Assembly (NCBI GenBank): GCA_002261195.1
Contig: MVBO01000055.1
Location: 38,299-85,622 of the forward strand
Direction: 5' to 3'
DNA from: Bifiguratus adelaidae
Taxonomy: Eukaryota > Mucoromycota > Endogonomycetes > Endogonales
Length of the DNA: 47,324 bases
Position 1 is the stretch's first letter. Each line of letters opens with the position of its first letter. This document shows, in pieces, positions 29,579 through 40,961 of this stretch. Both the position numbers and the translations under genes were made by a program. The notes under the pieces are model-generated. The model was not told the DNA's origin. It saw only the letters and a list, made by a program, of their open reading frames with translations, and searched no databases.

Positions 29579-29638
29579 GCCCGGCTAGCTCAATCGGCAG
29601 AGCGTGAGACTCTTAATCTCAAGGTTGCGCGTTGGGCT
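29579..29638 (+). pseudogene. tRNA-Lys(CUU) copy lacking most of the T-arm
   Basis: Identical to the minus-strand tRNA-Lys through the D-arm and anticodon arm, with a GCCCGGC acceptor strand. Thirteen nucleotides, GGGTTCGACCCCC, are missing. These are exactly the T-loop plus the three inner T-stem pairs, so TTGC is joined directly to GCGTTGG. The deletion removes the whole B-box, so normal TFIIIC-dependent transcription is not expected. A six-T run follows. Most likely a broken copy made by inverted duplication and hairpin-tip deletion; a functional T-armless tRNA would be surprising in a nuclear genome. Confidence 0.85.
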
Positions 29639-29649
29639 TGCCTTTTTTG

Positions 29650-29947
29650 GAGTAACTCTTATTGCCATTTGGTTATAAGGATGCTTTTTTGGAAGCACAA
29701 AGCTAAGTTGTGGACGTGAGTCTTCATTCACACAGTAAACAACAAAAGATTCTATTTGCGTAACATTCAATATTGAGGTTCATTTGCTTGAGCGTACCCA
29801 TTGTCCCAGGCAGCTATTGTGGAGATGATGGCGGTTACACTACCGGAATCACACATCAGTGGGAGATCTCCAGTCCTTGAACACATCGTCCATTGTATAC
29901 AGATCCGATTTATACACTAGAATGACAATTTGTGGTACAATTACACG
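29650..29947. other. Intergenic region between tRNA pair and FHA gene
   Basis: About 300 bp. It holds the 3-prime side of the FHA gene (minus) and no recognisable gene. Confidence 0.5.
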
Positions 29948-31741
29948 CTAGAAAAACTCCTCTCCAATCCTACTGGCGAGAAATGTGATAGTTGCCACCC
30001 CTCCGGCCAAAAAGCCTAACAAGTAGGCCGAACCTGCCACCAACTTGAGTCGCTTGACGGTGCGTTTCGTCCTATCCAGCTCTTGAGAAAGCTCTGTGGC
30101 ATGTAGAGCGGATTGAACATCTGTCGAGGATAGCTTCCTCTTGATTCCTCGATGATCCGGTGATTTCTCATGCACGAGCCAAGACGTGCCTTTGTGACCG
30201 GGGACATTCATGTCTGTGGTGGCTCGTGGCTTGTTTCGCGGTGAAACTTGCTCCGATCGTACGCGACGGGTTTTGCGAGTATGTCTTGGCGATCTTCGGT
30301 CACGGTGACGAGTTTTGTCGTCCGTAGGCGACACTTCCACTTTTGAAGTTGTGTCAGCAGTAGGCTGTTCGTTCGAAGGCTGTGCTGATGTCTGGTCAGG
30401 TGCTGGTGACTCGTCAGATTTGATTAGACACTTTTCCTCGGCAATCTCCACCACCACATCATCCTTCTTGTCTGTCGCTACAGCGAGGACTGCAATGGCA
30501 TAATGTCAGCACACAGCTTGAACCGACAGACATTGAAACTTACCCTCCCTGTTGTCCTCCTCCACGCTGGACCAGGCTTCTTCATTCGAGTCTTCAACAA
30601 GTAGATCGGACTCTGCAATCCCGTAACTAGTTCGTCGATTACCATCGAGCTTTTGTGGGGCTCGGTCCGCTCTGTGCACCTCTGAATGTGGCTTCTCGTC
30701 TGCAATCGTACCCGCATCAATCTTCTCAATACCATCCTTCCTCTTGGCCGCTTCCGCAGCGGTAGAAGAGCTAGATACCGCATGGTAGTCGGCATATGGT
30801 TGCGCTAACGGTTCCATCGACGAATCAAAGCATAAACAGACCATACTCTTGTGAACCTCCAGGCATCGTCTGCATTCATAACCATCCTCTGAAGTCTTTT
30901 CTTCCTTCGCATTATGAACGCTTTCTTGCGTCGCTGCGCTGTCGCTTTCAAGGATTTCTTGCGTTGTTGATTCTTCCACTTCCAAATCTTCGGACTCTTC
31001 ATCCCCCGTCTTGGCACTTTCCAATGACAATTCCAACTCCAATTCATCCAGCGTTGTACTAGGCGTAGAGAATATGCAGGCGGTATTGCTTAGACTGTAG
31101 ATGAGCACTTGAAATGAGGTTCGAGGATGCTTCACTAGATGAGTGATGGTTATCAGTATGAATTTATCCGCAAAGCTGTTTTCCGCATGCATACCTCCAT
31201 CTCTAATGGTGTCTTCCCCAAGACTGACTCGATAACCACTCTTGATTTCAGTACTGAGATCCACGAGTTCTGCAATAGGCAGATTGGACACCGGAGCCCA
31301 TCCAGCATGATTGTCAAGGATGCTGCGGACTTCTTTCCAGATAGCCTTATCGCGTTCGCTCCGCAGTCGCTCTTCATTAACCCAAGTTCCATGAGCAGAT
31401 TGAGCATCAACAAGGTACACCTAGAACAGTGCTGAGTGCAAAATCCCAATGCGCTGGGCGACAGCAAGGAAGCTTACCTTGCCAGCGTGCAAAAACATGA
31501 GTGCGTGAGTGCGTGAAACAAGAAAGTTTGGAAAGCACGCAAAATGCTGGTTGCGTGCATAGCTGAAACTACGGCCTAGACGATAAGCTTGCCCTTCTCG
31601 AAACTCTAGAATCTTGGTATGCCTTTCATCTTTGGCGTCTGCGGGTTGTAGTCTCACCAAGACCTCATTGCGAGGTTCAACAGTTGATGTCGACCTTTCC
31701 ATGACGTACAGTACCCTCTCGATAGGATACGTCCAACTCAT
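29948..31741 (-). CDS. Tail-anchored FHA-domain protein, SLMAP/Far9-HAM-4-like layout (540 aa)
   Basis: Four exons: 31741-31478, 31420-31195, 31134-30544, 30489-29948. The N-terminal FHA domain (about 20-130) has the phosphothreonine-binding signature: RLGRSFS, then NFLVSRTHALMF, then VYLVDAQSAHGTWVNEERL. A low-complexity acidic middle with a Cys-rich patch (YECRRCLEVHKSMVCLC) and a basic Ser/Arg stretch follow. A coiled segment LSQELDRTKRTVKRLKLVAG leads into a C-terminal membrane span (SAYLLGFLAGGVATITFLAS) nine residues from the end. An FHA domain with a tail anchor is the plan of SLMAP, ye Far9/10 and HAM-4, STRIPAK subunits that tether the complex to ER or nuclear envelope. The coiled coil is short compared with those, so orthology is uncertain. 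Confidence 0.75.
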
Positions 31742-33169
31742 ACGCGGCCACTACACACAAGAGAAGAGGCAAAGCGTCGGAGAGACTGCGGCGGCAGATT
31801 TATCGTCACAGGCCACGTGAGTTGCAAGGGACGGGTTAAGCATGATAGGTGAAGCATCTGATAGCCATGGTCGATAAGATAGTGACGTTGTAGGTCAATA
31901 ATGTCGCCATACAGCTTTGCGTTTGCTTATAGCGCGCTGCTGAACCTTGGCTACAAACCTTAAAGCATAGCTTGATAAGATTTGCAATCACACATGATCC
32001 ATAGCACGCCAATGCAGCTCTACACATTTCTCAAAGCCATGCTTTGCACTATCACGACACTCGATACTTTTGCCAATCAATGAGAAGGTAGGTCTGTAAA
32101 GAAGCCATGGGCAAGATGACACGGAGTACGAGTATCCAATGTCGGTAACGTCCTGTATGTGTATGCGTCCCTTCTCACACGGATACTCTTTGAGCTTTAG
32201 CCCAGTCTCTCCTGCTCGGTCAGCTCAACGATGGCTTGGGTACGACATTAACTACTTTCGGTCGGTGGAAGGAAGCTGCTTAGAGTTGCATTGCTTAGCG
32301 TCTCCTCATGGCAAAGTGACCAGCGATCGAGTTGCGTTCAGACGGTACGTGGCAGGAACATTGAAAATAACCGCATGGCACGCGGAAAGCAATGAGTGAT
32401 GCAACCCTGAGCTGAAAAGCGGGAAGTGCTTGTCCGGGCGATTGCTCTATGCATGACCATGGCACTGGGTTACCGCTTCTCTTCGCTCACCGCAAACTGC
32501 AGCATGAAGGGCCGTGACTAGATCTCGGCCGAGCATGAGCACTCTCAGTCATGTCGCCACTGACACGATAGAATTCTTTAGAAGAGGAGGACAGGCTCTT
32601 CGAAAAGGCAAATAGTTTGGCAATTCTTGGTCTCTGACGCAGCGTATGTTCGCGACACGCGTCTGCTCTTATCAGCCAACCACCATTGGATGAGCGACCG
32701 ATTTGATGCATCCATAAACTGACATTTGCCCGCAACGTTCTGTCGTCTCGGATGAACAATCCGCTGAAACATATCGCGCCGATCAAAGCAAGAATCTCCG
32801 AAAGTTTCTTACTAATCTCTCTGCACCAGTGAATTGAACATTAACCTTCGAACGTATGGACGGAATAGTCGGGTGGTCTCGGCCAATGGTCTCCATGTGC
32901 AAGTAAGCCTCATGTTTTTGTGTTTCGTCACCGAGGACTATGGGGGTGGAATCAGGGCAATGAAAGGACGCAGATCAAGATGCCTTTTTCAGCCACTCTC
33001 GGCCCTCCTGCCGTCCAACGAAATGGGCACGTTGTTTTCTTGTGTACATATCGCTCTTCATCCATGTCTAGCGATAAACGACGGCGATGAATACCCGCCG
33101 GAGGAACCCGCGCCAACGTGGTTGTATAAAATCGCATGTCGAAGGTACCGATAATTGAGCCCAATCAAG
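31742..33169. other. 1.4 kb gene-free divergent region (FHA gene / phosphoesterase)
   Basis: Largest gap in the window. Six-frame inspection shows only short open frames without domains, splice-consistent homology or tRNA/snRNA folds. It lies between the starts of two divergent genes and is the presumed promoter region of both. Confidence 0.5.
33125..33130 (+). promoter_or_regulatory. TATAAA box of the phosphoesterase gene
   Basis: TATAAA 40 bp upstream of the ATG at 33170, good spacing for a short leader. Suggests that the gene had a strong, regulated promoter. Confidence 0.55.
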
Positions 33170-34727
33170 ATGAAGTTGCAGCTGCTGTTCGGGGTCGTTT
33201 CTACGGTCATTGTCTCTGCTGCCGTAGCTGCTCCCGGTCATGGTCATAAAAGGCCTTCGAATGACGATCAAGATCTATGGAAGTTCATTAAAGAGAAGGC
33301 AAGCTACCGTAAATCGTAATTGCTGGACTTTCATACTCACACACTACGCACAGATCAAGACTGTCGTTGTCATTGTGGAAGAGAACCGATCTTTTGACAC
33401 CATGTGTGGTCAATTTGACTATTCTCCAGAGATTCAAGGCATTGCCCACCGAGAATTCTGCAACCCTCTGAACCTGACGGATCCCAACTCTCCAATGGTC
33501 TGCTCCAAGCCAATTGCTTTGAACGTGCAGCCAGATAATCCAGAATACGAAACGACAGACGACATGTATTCCATCTATGGTACATTTACTCCCACTCCGG
33601 AAGAGATGAAGACACCCAAGATGAACGGTTTCGTTAGCCGTCAATTCATGGCTTATGGCGTGGCACGCGAGGCTATCGATAGCTTCTCCATCGACCATGT
33701 CCCCATCCAATACACGTTGGCGAAAGAAAATGCTCTGGTGGATGAGTGGTACGCTGCCGGTCCAATTACCACCAAGCCCAACCGCGCTTTTCTTTGTGTC
33801 GGGCACCAGTCTTGGTCATGGAAGTAATGACAATAGCTTTTTCACCTACACAAATGTGGTCAAGGGCTTCAACAACACCAGTATCTTTGAAGTTTTGAGC
33901 AAGAACAATGTCGATTGGAAGCATTACTATTGGGGTGAGGAGTCTGATGCCATGTACTATTACTGGGCGCAGACCAACGCCGCGGACAAGATGATTCACG
34001 GATCGCAATTCTTTGCGGATGCTGAGAAGGGTGAACTTCCTTCTTTCGTTTATCTGGTAAGGGAGTCTCTGAAACAAGAGTTGTCGTTAGGAAACTTACT
34101 CTTTTCATCTAGTATCCCGAATGCTGCAGTTACGACAGCTTCCATCCTCCTAGCCCCATCGACCCTGGTGAAGAATTCTTGCGCCAAATCTACAATGCGC
34201 TTCGCAGCAGCCCACAATGGGATGAGATGCTCTTTATTGTCGTGTATGACGAACACGGTGGTTTCGCAGATCATATGCCCATCAAGCCTGCTCCTCCTCC
34301 AGTAGGTTAAGAAAAGTAGGAAAGCATTCAACTGGGCTAACAATGGATCTATTCTTAGGACAACTACACCTACACCATGAAAGCTGTCAATGGCAAGAAC
34401 TTTACGTATAACTTTGACACTACCGGCGTTCGTGTTCCTGCCTATCTCATCTCCCCTTGGATCGCCTCTCAACAAGTGGTTCATAACGGCGTCAAGCCCG
34501 AATCCGACTCGGTCTTGACTCACACATCGATCCTTGCCTTCTTGTCCAAGCTTTGGGACCTTCCAGAACTCATGCCTACCCGCCGTGTAGAATGGTCGTC
34601 CACCTTTGAGAATGCTTTTCTGCAAAGAAGTATGAGGACAAGAGTGCTTACATCCCTGCGCAAAGCTACGACTGGGGCAACCAAAAGGACTTTTGGGCGC
34701 CTTACACAGGACCTTTCTGAGCCGTAG
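33170..34727 (+). pseudogene. Secreted phosphoesterase (acid phosphatase/phospholipase C-like fold), frameshifted
   Basis: Signal peptide (LQLLFGVVSTVIVSAAVAA) followed by a PF04185-type phosphoesterase domain: IKTVVVIVEENRSFDTM, FVSRQFMAYG, DEWYAAGP, GTSLGHGSNDNS, VVYDEHGGFADHMP and VRVPAYLISPW. Exons: 33170-33298, 33354-34056, 34113-34301, 34359 to the end. Intron 1 keeps phase only with a GC donor (GCAAGC, 33299). Near 33790-33796, in TTTTCTTTGTG, the frame jumps by one base between NRAFL and SGTSLGHG, so the product would stop early. Near 34620 a second frame change, or a 41-nt intron (34587-34627), is needed to reach the tail KYEDKSAYIPAQSYDWG. Either a decaying gene or base-call errors. 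All other regions of the fold are conserved. Members of this family hydrolyse phosphate mono- or diesters outside the cell. Confidence 0.75.
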
Positions 34728-35133
34728 CCTCTTAGCAAACGCTTCTAGATAGATCAATGAAAAGACATACAATGTGAAATGCATGGAGAATAGATATTGT
34801 TGTTGGTTTTCATCACCTTCCAAGCATTCTGGATATCAGTCGTCGTGAAATATCCATGTCAAAGAAATGGCAGAGAGTCCGTTGGATTAGCGACATGCAA
34901 AAGCTCAACGATATTTGTCATCACCCACGTCTAAAGGAAATCTAGCGCTTTGTATTGTCAGTTGGGCGGACACTGACAATACCTGTCCATGCCCATCGGA
35001 ACACAATCTTCAGCTGAAAAATCTTAAAAGATGAAAAGGTATGAGCGGATTCGGCTCCGAACGTTCGATGAGCATTCATTAACTGTAGTGAAATACAGAA
35101 TTACATGAATGATTGACTAGTTAGCTAGCTATC
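34728..35133. other. Convergent intergenic region
   Basis: About 400 bp between the convergent 3-prime ends of the phosphoesterase and alpha-glucosidase genes. Nothing recognisable beyond AT-rich 3-prime UTR sequence. Confidence 0.5.
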
Positions 35134-38115
35134 TTAATAATCAACCGTAAGGGTGAAATCCTTGTTCAAGGACTTAGACACGTTGTTGATCACAACCGCT
35201 CCGGACGTGGAGTTGGTCGAATAGTCAGAAGAGCTTAGCTTAGCACCATCCACAGCGCAACCCTTGACCGACTTGTTAAGACCCAAGAATGTGACGCGAG
35301 TGATCGTGAGATTGGCTGCAGGAGCGTAATTGTATTGTCCCTTCATGGACAAGGAGTGACCGTCAAACTCGAATTGCACGTAGGTGGTTCCCTTTTGGTC
35401 GACGCTGATACCGTCGTCGAGGTAGAGTTCGCCGGACGCCTTGCCGTCACGACCCAAGGGAACGATGAGCTCAAAGTTCTGCTCGCGCACTTCGGTCGTG
35501 GTCATGCCGCTGGCAACACGCTGAGGAACAATGACACCACCACGGTAATGCAATGGGATGGACTCAATGTCGACGTTAGTAATCTCCACATTAGCACCCT
35601 TGCCTTGGACTTGTTCATGGGTGTAGAAGTCGTAGTAGAAATCGTCCGCCAGGTAGACACTGACAGTCGTAGAGTTTCCTTCCGTGACGGGAGAGACAAG
35701 GATGGATGGACCGTAGAAGTATTGCAAGTCTAGGCCAAAAGTGTTGCTATCCTGGGGATAGATGTAGAACATTGGGTTGATGAGTGGCGTTCCGTCGACG
35801 GTCTGGCGGTACATCGCAGTGTAGATGTAGTCGAGGAGACGGTAACGGATGTCAATCACCTTTCTAGCGGCAGCAGCGACGGTTGGCCAAACGTAGAACT
35901 CTTGAGAGATGGTTGGCGGAAAGTTGTTGTGGTCACGATAGAAGGGGCTGAAGGCGCCCATGGTGGCCCAACGAGCGCAAAGCTCTTCGGTGGTATTTTC
36001 AGCGTAACCGCACACGTCCGCTCCAACCATAGGAACCTGGTAGATGGAGGCAAAGGCCATCATTCCGCGGATGGCCATTTGATAATGCGGCCAGTCACTG
36101 AAGTTGTCACCTAGCCAGTGGCCAACCTTCGTTCCGGCACCAGCGAATGTACTTCTGGTAATGATGATGGGTCTTTCAGTGGGGCGGCGATTCGACATGG
36201 CTCCTCGCGAGGCGGAAGACATCACTAATCCCGTTTAGCAGTTCGTCCATATCACTCTCACAAAAGTCGAGACTTACTCGTGCCAAAAAGATTGTGAGTA
36301 TCATACATGGCAAGGCCGTTTTGATGCAAGACATCCGTGTTGACAGTGTGGTTGGAAATACCGCCTCCTGCAGCATTATCCTCAACAGTGTAAGCAGCAG
36401 CATTATGAATGGCATATTTGGGGTACAATAGATCACGGCCGGGTAATCCCATTTCGTTGCCAGTTACCTTCCTCTTAAGAAGCTGTGCTGCCTCCATCTG
36501 TGGAGCCCGGGCTTCAATCTCTCGCTTCTGCTTGGATCCACTAGAGTTTGTAGAGGAGCCAGAGCAGCCAGAAGGTTGGAAGTCACATGAGAATCCAGGG
36601 AGCGCACGCGGGGGAGTTCGCACCGGTGGTGGTGGTGGAGGGAAGCCAACGGCAGCAGCGTAAGGGTCGTCGCAAGGGAAGTTACAAGGGAAGTTGGAAG
36701 GCTCGTTCATGTCAATCCAAAGTCCGTCAATATCGACTCCGCTACTGGGGTTAAAGAAGATGTCAAACTCGTTGTTCCAGTAGCTTTGGACACCGGTGTT
36801 GAACCAATCGGGGAAGACAGTGACACCTGGCCAGACCACACCCAACCAGAAGGAGCCATTGGAGCGGTGCAAGAAGATATCATCTGCTGCGCCGCGTTCA
36901 TAGGGGCCATAGTTCTGATAAGCAACGGCGGGATCAACCATCAAGATTTGCTTTTGGTTGTGTGAGTGCAAGTAATGGTTGATCTCTTGCATCATGTTGA
37001 GAGGGAAACGCTGAGGATCAAGACTGAACACCTATAGTACGATTAGCACCGTTAACATCAGAGGTGCCGTTTGAAAACTAACCTTTCGGAGATCCATGTA
37101 GTCGATATCTGTCCACATGGTCTCGAGCGGAATATTGGCTTGGGAATAATTGTAAATGACCTCCGCAACCGCGAAAGCATCCTGGTATCCATATCTGCAG
37201 TTATGGAAGCCGAATCCCCAGTATGGCATCATGGCCGGGAAGCCAGCAACCTCGGCGTACTGTTGCGACACGGCAACTGGAGTAGGTCCCGCCATGAAGT
37301 AGAAATCAAAGACACCACCCAGGGTATTGTATTCCAAATACTGGTTCTGGCCATTCGTGTTGTTGATCTTGACATCCATACCATTGGAATTGAGGAAGAA
37401 GACACCATGTGTACCTGACATTCTGTGGTCAAAATAGACAGGGTGGTTACCATACAGGTTGGAATCCTCGGGTGTTCCATAGGCGTCTAAGGACCAGAGA
37501 GTGCGGATGTAGTCGGTAGTATTCAATCGGAAAGGATCCGTGTGTTCACCCATACCGTAAAGGTTGGGATTCTCGGGGAGAGCCGTTCGCAATCTCAGAT
37601 ACTGAGACTCGAACACAAGACTTGCTGCTGAAGTATCGAAAAGAACCTCACCCGAGTTGGCACGGGTGATTTGGAAGGAGAATGGCGAGGCCACATACTT
37701 GAATTCAATGTTGGCCTTCTTGGAGTTCACACCGTTCTTGGCTGAAGGACGAGGGAAGACAGATTGGGGAACCTGGTAGACCTGGTTTCCTGCATCCTGG
37801 ATCTTCACGTGGATACGGTCAACTGCAAGCCCGGACAGTACTCTCATTAGAGATCCTACCCTTGTCAATTAAATACCACTTACCAGTCTCATAGACCACT
37901 TCGAGGGTCAAATCAGTCAAGTCGGTGCCATAGACATTGCATGCTGGGCCAGCGAGCTTCAAGTCAGCAGTGAGACTTGAACCCTTGGTCTTGATGTTGG
38001 AAGCCTTGTAGCCTGGGCAGGAGGCCAGAGGATCACCCGAGGTTGCCCGCGGGATGAGCGGACTGGCTGAAGCCGCCGCAACGAGCAAGAGAATGGCAAG
38101 AAGAGAACGAGCCAT
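35134..38115 (-). CDS. GH31 alpha-glucosidase, secreted (938 aa)
   Basis: Releases glucose from the non-reducing ends of maltose and starch fragments outside the cell. Four exons: 38115-37884, 37822-37083, 37031-36278, 36224-35134. Signal peptide [20 protein letters not shown] is followed by an N-terminal beta-sandwich ([15 protein letters not shown]). The catalytic barrel has [22 protein letters not shown], nucleophile Asp431 in [13 protein letters not shown] and acid/base about Asp615 in [11 protein letters not shown]-terminal beta domains follow. Between the nucleophile and HNLFG is a Pro-rich, dibasic-containing insert ([12 protein letters not shown] ... KQKREIEAR) which may be a processed loop, as in other fungal alpha-glucosidases. 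Several Asn-x-Ser/Thr sites suggest glycosylation. Confidence 0.95.
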
Positions 38116-39150
38116 GATCGAGGCGCAGCGAGCGATGCGAACAATGGGAGGGTTGCACTCAATTTAAACATTCGGATGACGAGATTGTTCCCCGCCATTC
38201 CCACGACGCCATCTTCATCTTTTCGAACGATCTATAACCGTCGAAGAAGACTTTCCTTATTTTGTTATACCGCGCGACCGTAGCCTCGGATTGAACACCC
38301 CGCCGCCTCATCTAATATGGTCTTGTCCCGATTGAGCTTGGTCCGTGGCGTCATGCAGATGCCATGCTCCCTTTCTCATGTACAATGACAAAATGTCCAA
38401 GGTAATGTGCTAATCTGGAAACAGGCATTCTTGTCGTGTCCCAGCTCCTAGTCAAATTACACAGCTAAACACACTCATCGCTACGATCCTTGGACGGAAC
38501 CCAGGGTCGGCTTCGCGGAATATCCGCTGGTAATTCCCCACATACCTATTTTAGGCAAACTGTGTAAATTGGAAGAACGGGGGTGCATAAGCCCTTCCAC
38601 CGGTTTCTCACATTGAAACGCCGTTTGGTACGACCGGGGGTGACCATTCTAGAAAAGGTTGTCCCCACGACATTTGCCATATATGGTGCTCTACCCCACT
38701 CCATTTCATGCAATAAGGTTTCAGAGGCGTCAGTAAAATAGTCACTAATTGCAGAAACTTGACGCAGTAAGGTGTGACGAGATTTGCCCGCCCAGTTCTC
38801 TCAACGCGATGGAGGTGTAGAGACGCAATGAGAAAAGACAGCTGACGTGGTTCAAAAAGGTATAGACCGGTAACCCCATCCTCGCCCGCAACTTTCAGGC
38901 ATTTACAGCCATCTCCCACCGGATTAGGTCAAGGAGATATTTGCGGAACGTAAAATTGAGGTTTCCGTGATTGCCACGGGGGTCGCCACAACCCCGTCGC
39001 GTGGGACAAGTCTTACGTACGTGTAACATTTGGGACTTGCGGTACCACGCGGCTTTCTTGTCTTGGGCTATACTTGTACAATTACATTCTAGCCTCTCCG
39101 CGAGTCACGGTCGGTCCGTCGATCTTGTTGCGGCCGATTTATAAGCGACT
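38116..39150. other. Promoter region of the alpha-glucosidase gene
   Basis: About 1 kb between the MFS stop and the GH31 start, both on the minus strand. It contains several G/C runs, including an inverted ACGGGG...CCCCGT pair at 38976-38981 and 38992-38997 and CCGGGG near 38634. No gene was recognised. Binding by a carbon-repressor (CreA/Mig1 type) is conceivable but not shown. Confidence 0.45.
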
Positions 39151-40961
39151 TCAAACGCCGCAAGCTAAGGCAAGCGCAACGGTAAACAATCCAGTGGTTA
39201 CCCAAAACACAGTTTGCGGAGCATCGTAGTGTACAGTCCATGAGTAGACAGAGTTCATCCATATCGGCGATAGAATGGCGCCTATACTCTCTACTACGCT
39301 GAGAGATCCGAGAATTTGTCCTGCTTGAGAAGGGTGGACAAAGAGGATGAAGAGCGACCGGATGGCTGGCGTAGCGATGGTGGACAGGGAGTTGACAACG
39401 CATGCTAAGGTTGTTGTGACGTGAATAAGGGATGACTTGGGGCAACGCTGTGACTTACCCGCATAAAATAGGGACGGAACGGCAGCAAGGGCAAATGCCG
39501 CAAACCCAATGACTTCCATTACGAGTCCAGTTCGTAAGAGTAGTGTATCCAACAACCGACCGGCATTCCGATCGTGAATATCATCAAATCTCTCATCAAT
39601 GTCGTTGAGTACAATGCCGCCATTTCTCCGTCTTCTCCACCATGTTTGGCACCATTTCAGAGCAGGAATTAAAAGAACGAGCGCAACGGACTTTGTTGCG
39701 CTTTGTAGTGAAAAGAAGAAGCCTTGTTCAAGCGCAGTCCAATGGAAGCAATAGGCAGTGTATAGTGCGACTACCTCGTTTTGCGCTGCAGCAGATTACG
39801 GATCAGCATTGGTCCGAAAGTAACGCAATTCCTGAAGGGGACACTCTACCTCCAGTAGTCAGCTTGTAGATAAAATAGATCATGGCGAGAAGATACAGTG
39901 AGAGTCGCTTGAGGAAAGCAGGTCGCTTATCACCAGGTTGCTCCTCGGGTATCTGATGTAGAATCTTCATGGGTGTAAATATGCTGGTGATGGAAAAGGA
40001 TGCTTGATTTGTCTTGGAAGCGTGTATCTGTTCAGTTGAGACGGATTCTGGGAGAAGGAAGATGACGAAAAGGAGGAAGAGGGTGTGCGCTGACAGAGAA
40101 AAATAAAAGACAGCAAGAAGACTGGACGTTGCCTAAACAGCAAACATATGAGACTCAGAGCCTTTGCAATGATAAGCTCGACTCTACCTTGGCAATCATG
40201 CCTCCTACGATAGGTCCAACGGTCATGCCTAGAAAAGCAGTAGCATGCATGGCTGCAAACGCAAAACTGCGGTTCTCGGCCGAGACGCAATCGGCGATAT
40301 AAGCGTGACAAGCAGTGTTAATCGCAATGATACCGCCCATCAAACCGTCAATCACTGCCGCCAAAAGGAGGAATTTCGGTGTGAGGATTTGCCAAAAATG
40401 CCCGGTCAGGATGACCAAAGAGATGCTGATAATGAGACCCGTCTCTGCGGTAATAAACACAAATCGCCGACCACGTTTATCCGACATCGATGATAGATAG
40501 CCGATCGTAATCATCACTATTGAAGATCATTCCGAATGAGCACACGCCTCACCATTCTCGCATTCAATCGTCAAGCCCTACCTGAACCCCCCATCAATAG
40601 AGTATACCACATCATGTATTGTGATGCAATCGACTGCACAGAAGGCGTTCGACATTGTTCGGGCGTAGGCACCTCGGAAAAACCTTGCTTGATGTATTCG
40701 CTCTCACACACAATACGCAGTACCAATTGCACTATTTAACCTCGTGAATAAGGTGATGCTCTAGAATACCACGATAGCGGACGGCTTACCGAGAGGGGAA
40801 AGGATAGCCGTCGATATTATAGACAGGTTAACACTAAACACGAGCATCCAACCCAAGTGAGGTTTCCGCCATCGCTTATGCCACGGTAACTGCTCCTCAG
40901 TGTCCTTGGTGGGACTCAATAGAGGTCTTTCCTCGGAATGCTCTACCGCTTCCTCGTCCAT
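39151..40961 (-). CDS. Major facilitator superfamily transporter (504 aa)
   Basis: Six exons in phase: 40961-40790, 40731-40582, 40516-40188, 40132-39850, 39785-39459, 39404-39151. An acidic cytosolic N-terminus (EHSEERPLLSPTKDTEEQLP) leads to the first span (LGWMLVFSVNLSIISTAILSP). The MFS signature loop 2-3 reads GYLSSMSDKRGRR, and FLGMTVGPIVGGMIAK is a motif-C-like helix. About twelve hydrophobic spans can be counted, ending TTGLFTVALALACGV. The overall pattern resembles the general-substrate/TetA-like MFSD14 group of fungi; no substrate can be assigned. The start codon lies 122 bp from the divergent NDUFB2-like gene. Confidence 0.88.

Larger units (their letters stand above)
29404..29649. 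repeat. Inverted repeat of two tRNA-Lys copies with AT-rich spacer
   Basis: Head-to-head copies of the tRNA-Lys sequence: left arm 29404-29487 (minus) and right arm 29579-29649 (plus). Identity extends past the tRNA into the 3-prime flank (TTGCCTTTTTTG, including the terminator T run). The arms differ by one base in the acceptor stem and a 13-nt deletion in the right arm. The 91-bp spacer is strongly AT-rich compared with its surroundings. Such an inverted pair can extrude as a cruciform. Confidence 0.9.

Noticed and set aside
29579..29638. Functional T-armless tRNA
   Set aside because: Nuclear tRNAs need the B-box for TFIIIC binding and the T-arm for folding; T-armless tRNAs are known mainly from some animal mitochondria. 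A broken copy is the simpler reading.
32139..32399. 86-codon open frame in the 1.4 kb gap
   Set aside because: No domain, biased composition or splice partner; looks like a chance frame.
38608..38919. 103-codon frame upstream of the alpha-glucosidase
   Set aside because: No recognisable features and lies in a promoter region; likely spurious.
38570..39000. Cluster of CreA/Mig1-like GC boxes upstream of the alpha-glucosidase
   Set aside because: Only about three strict SYGGRG matches were found, and such six-base degenerate motifs occur by chance several times per kilobase.
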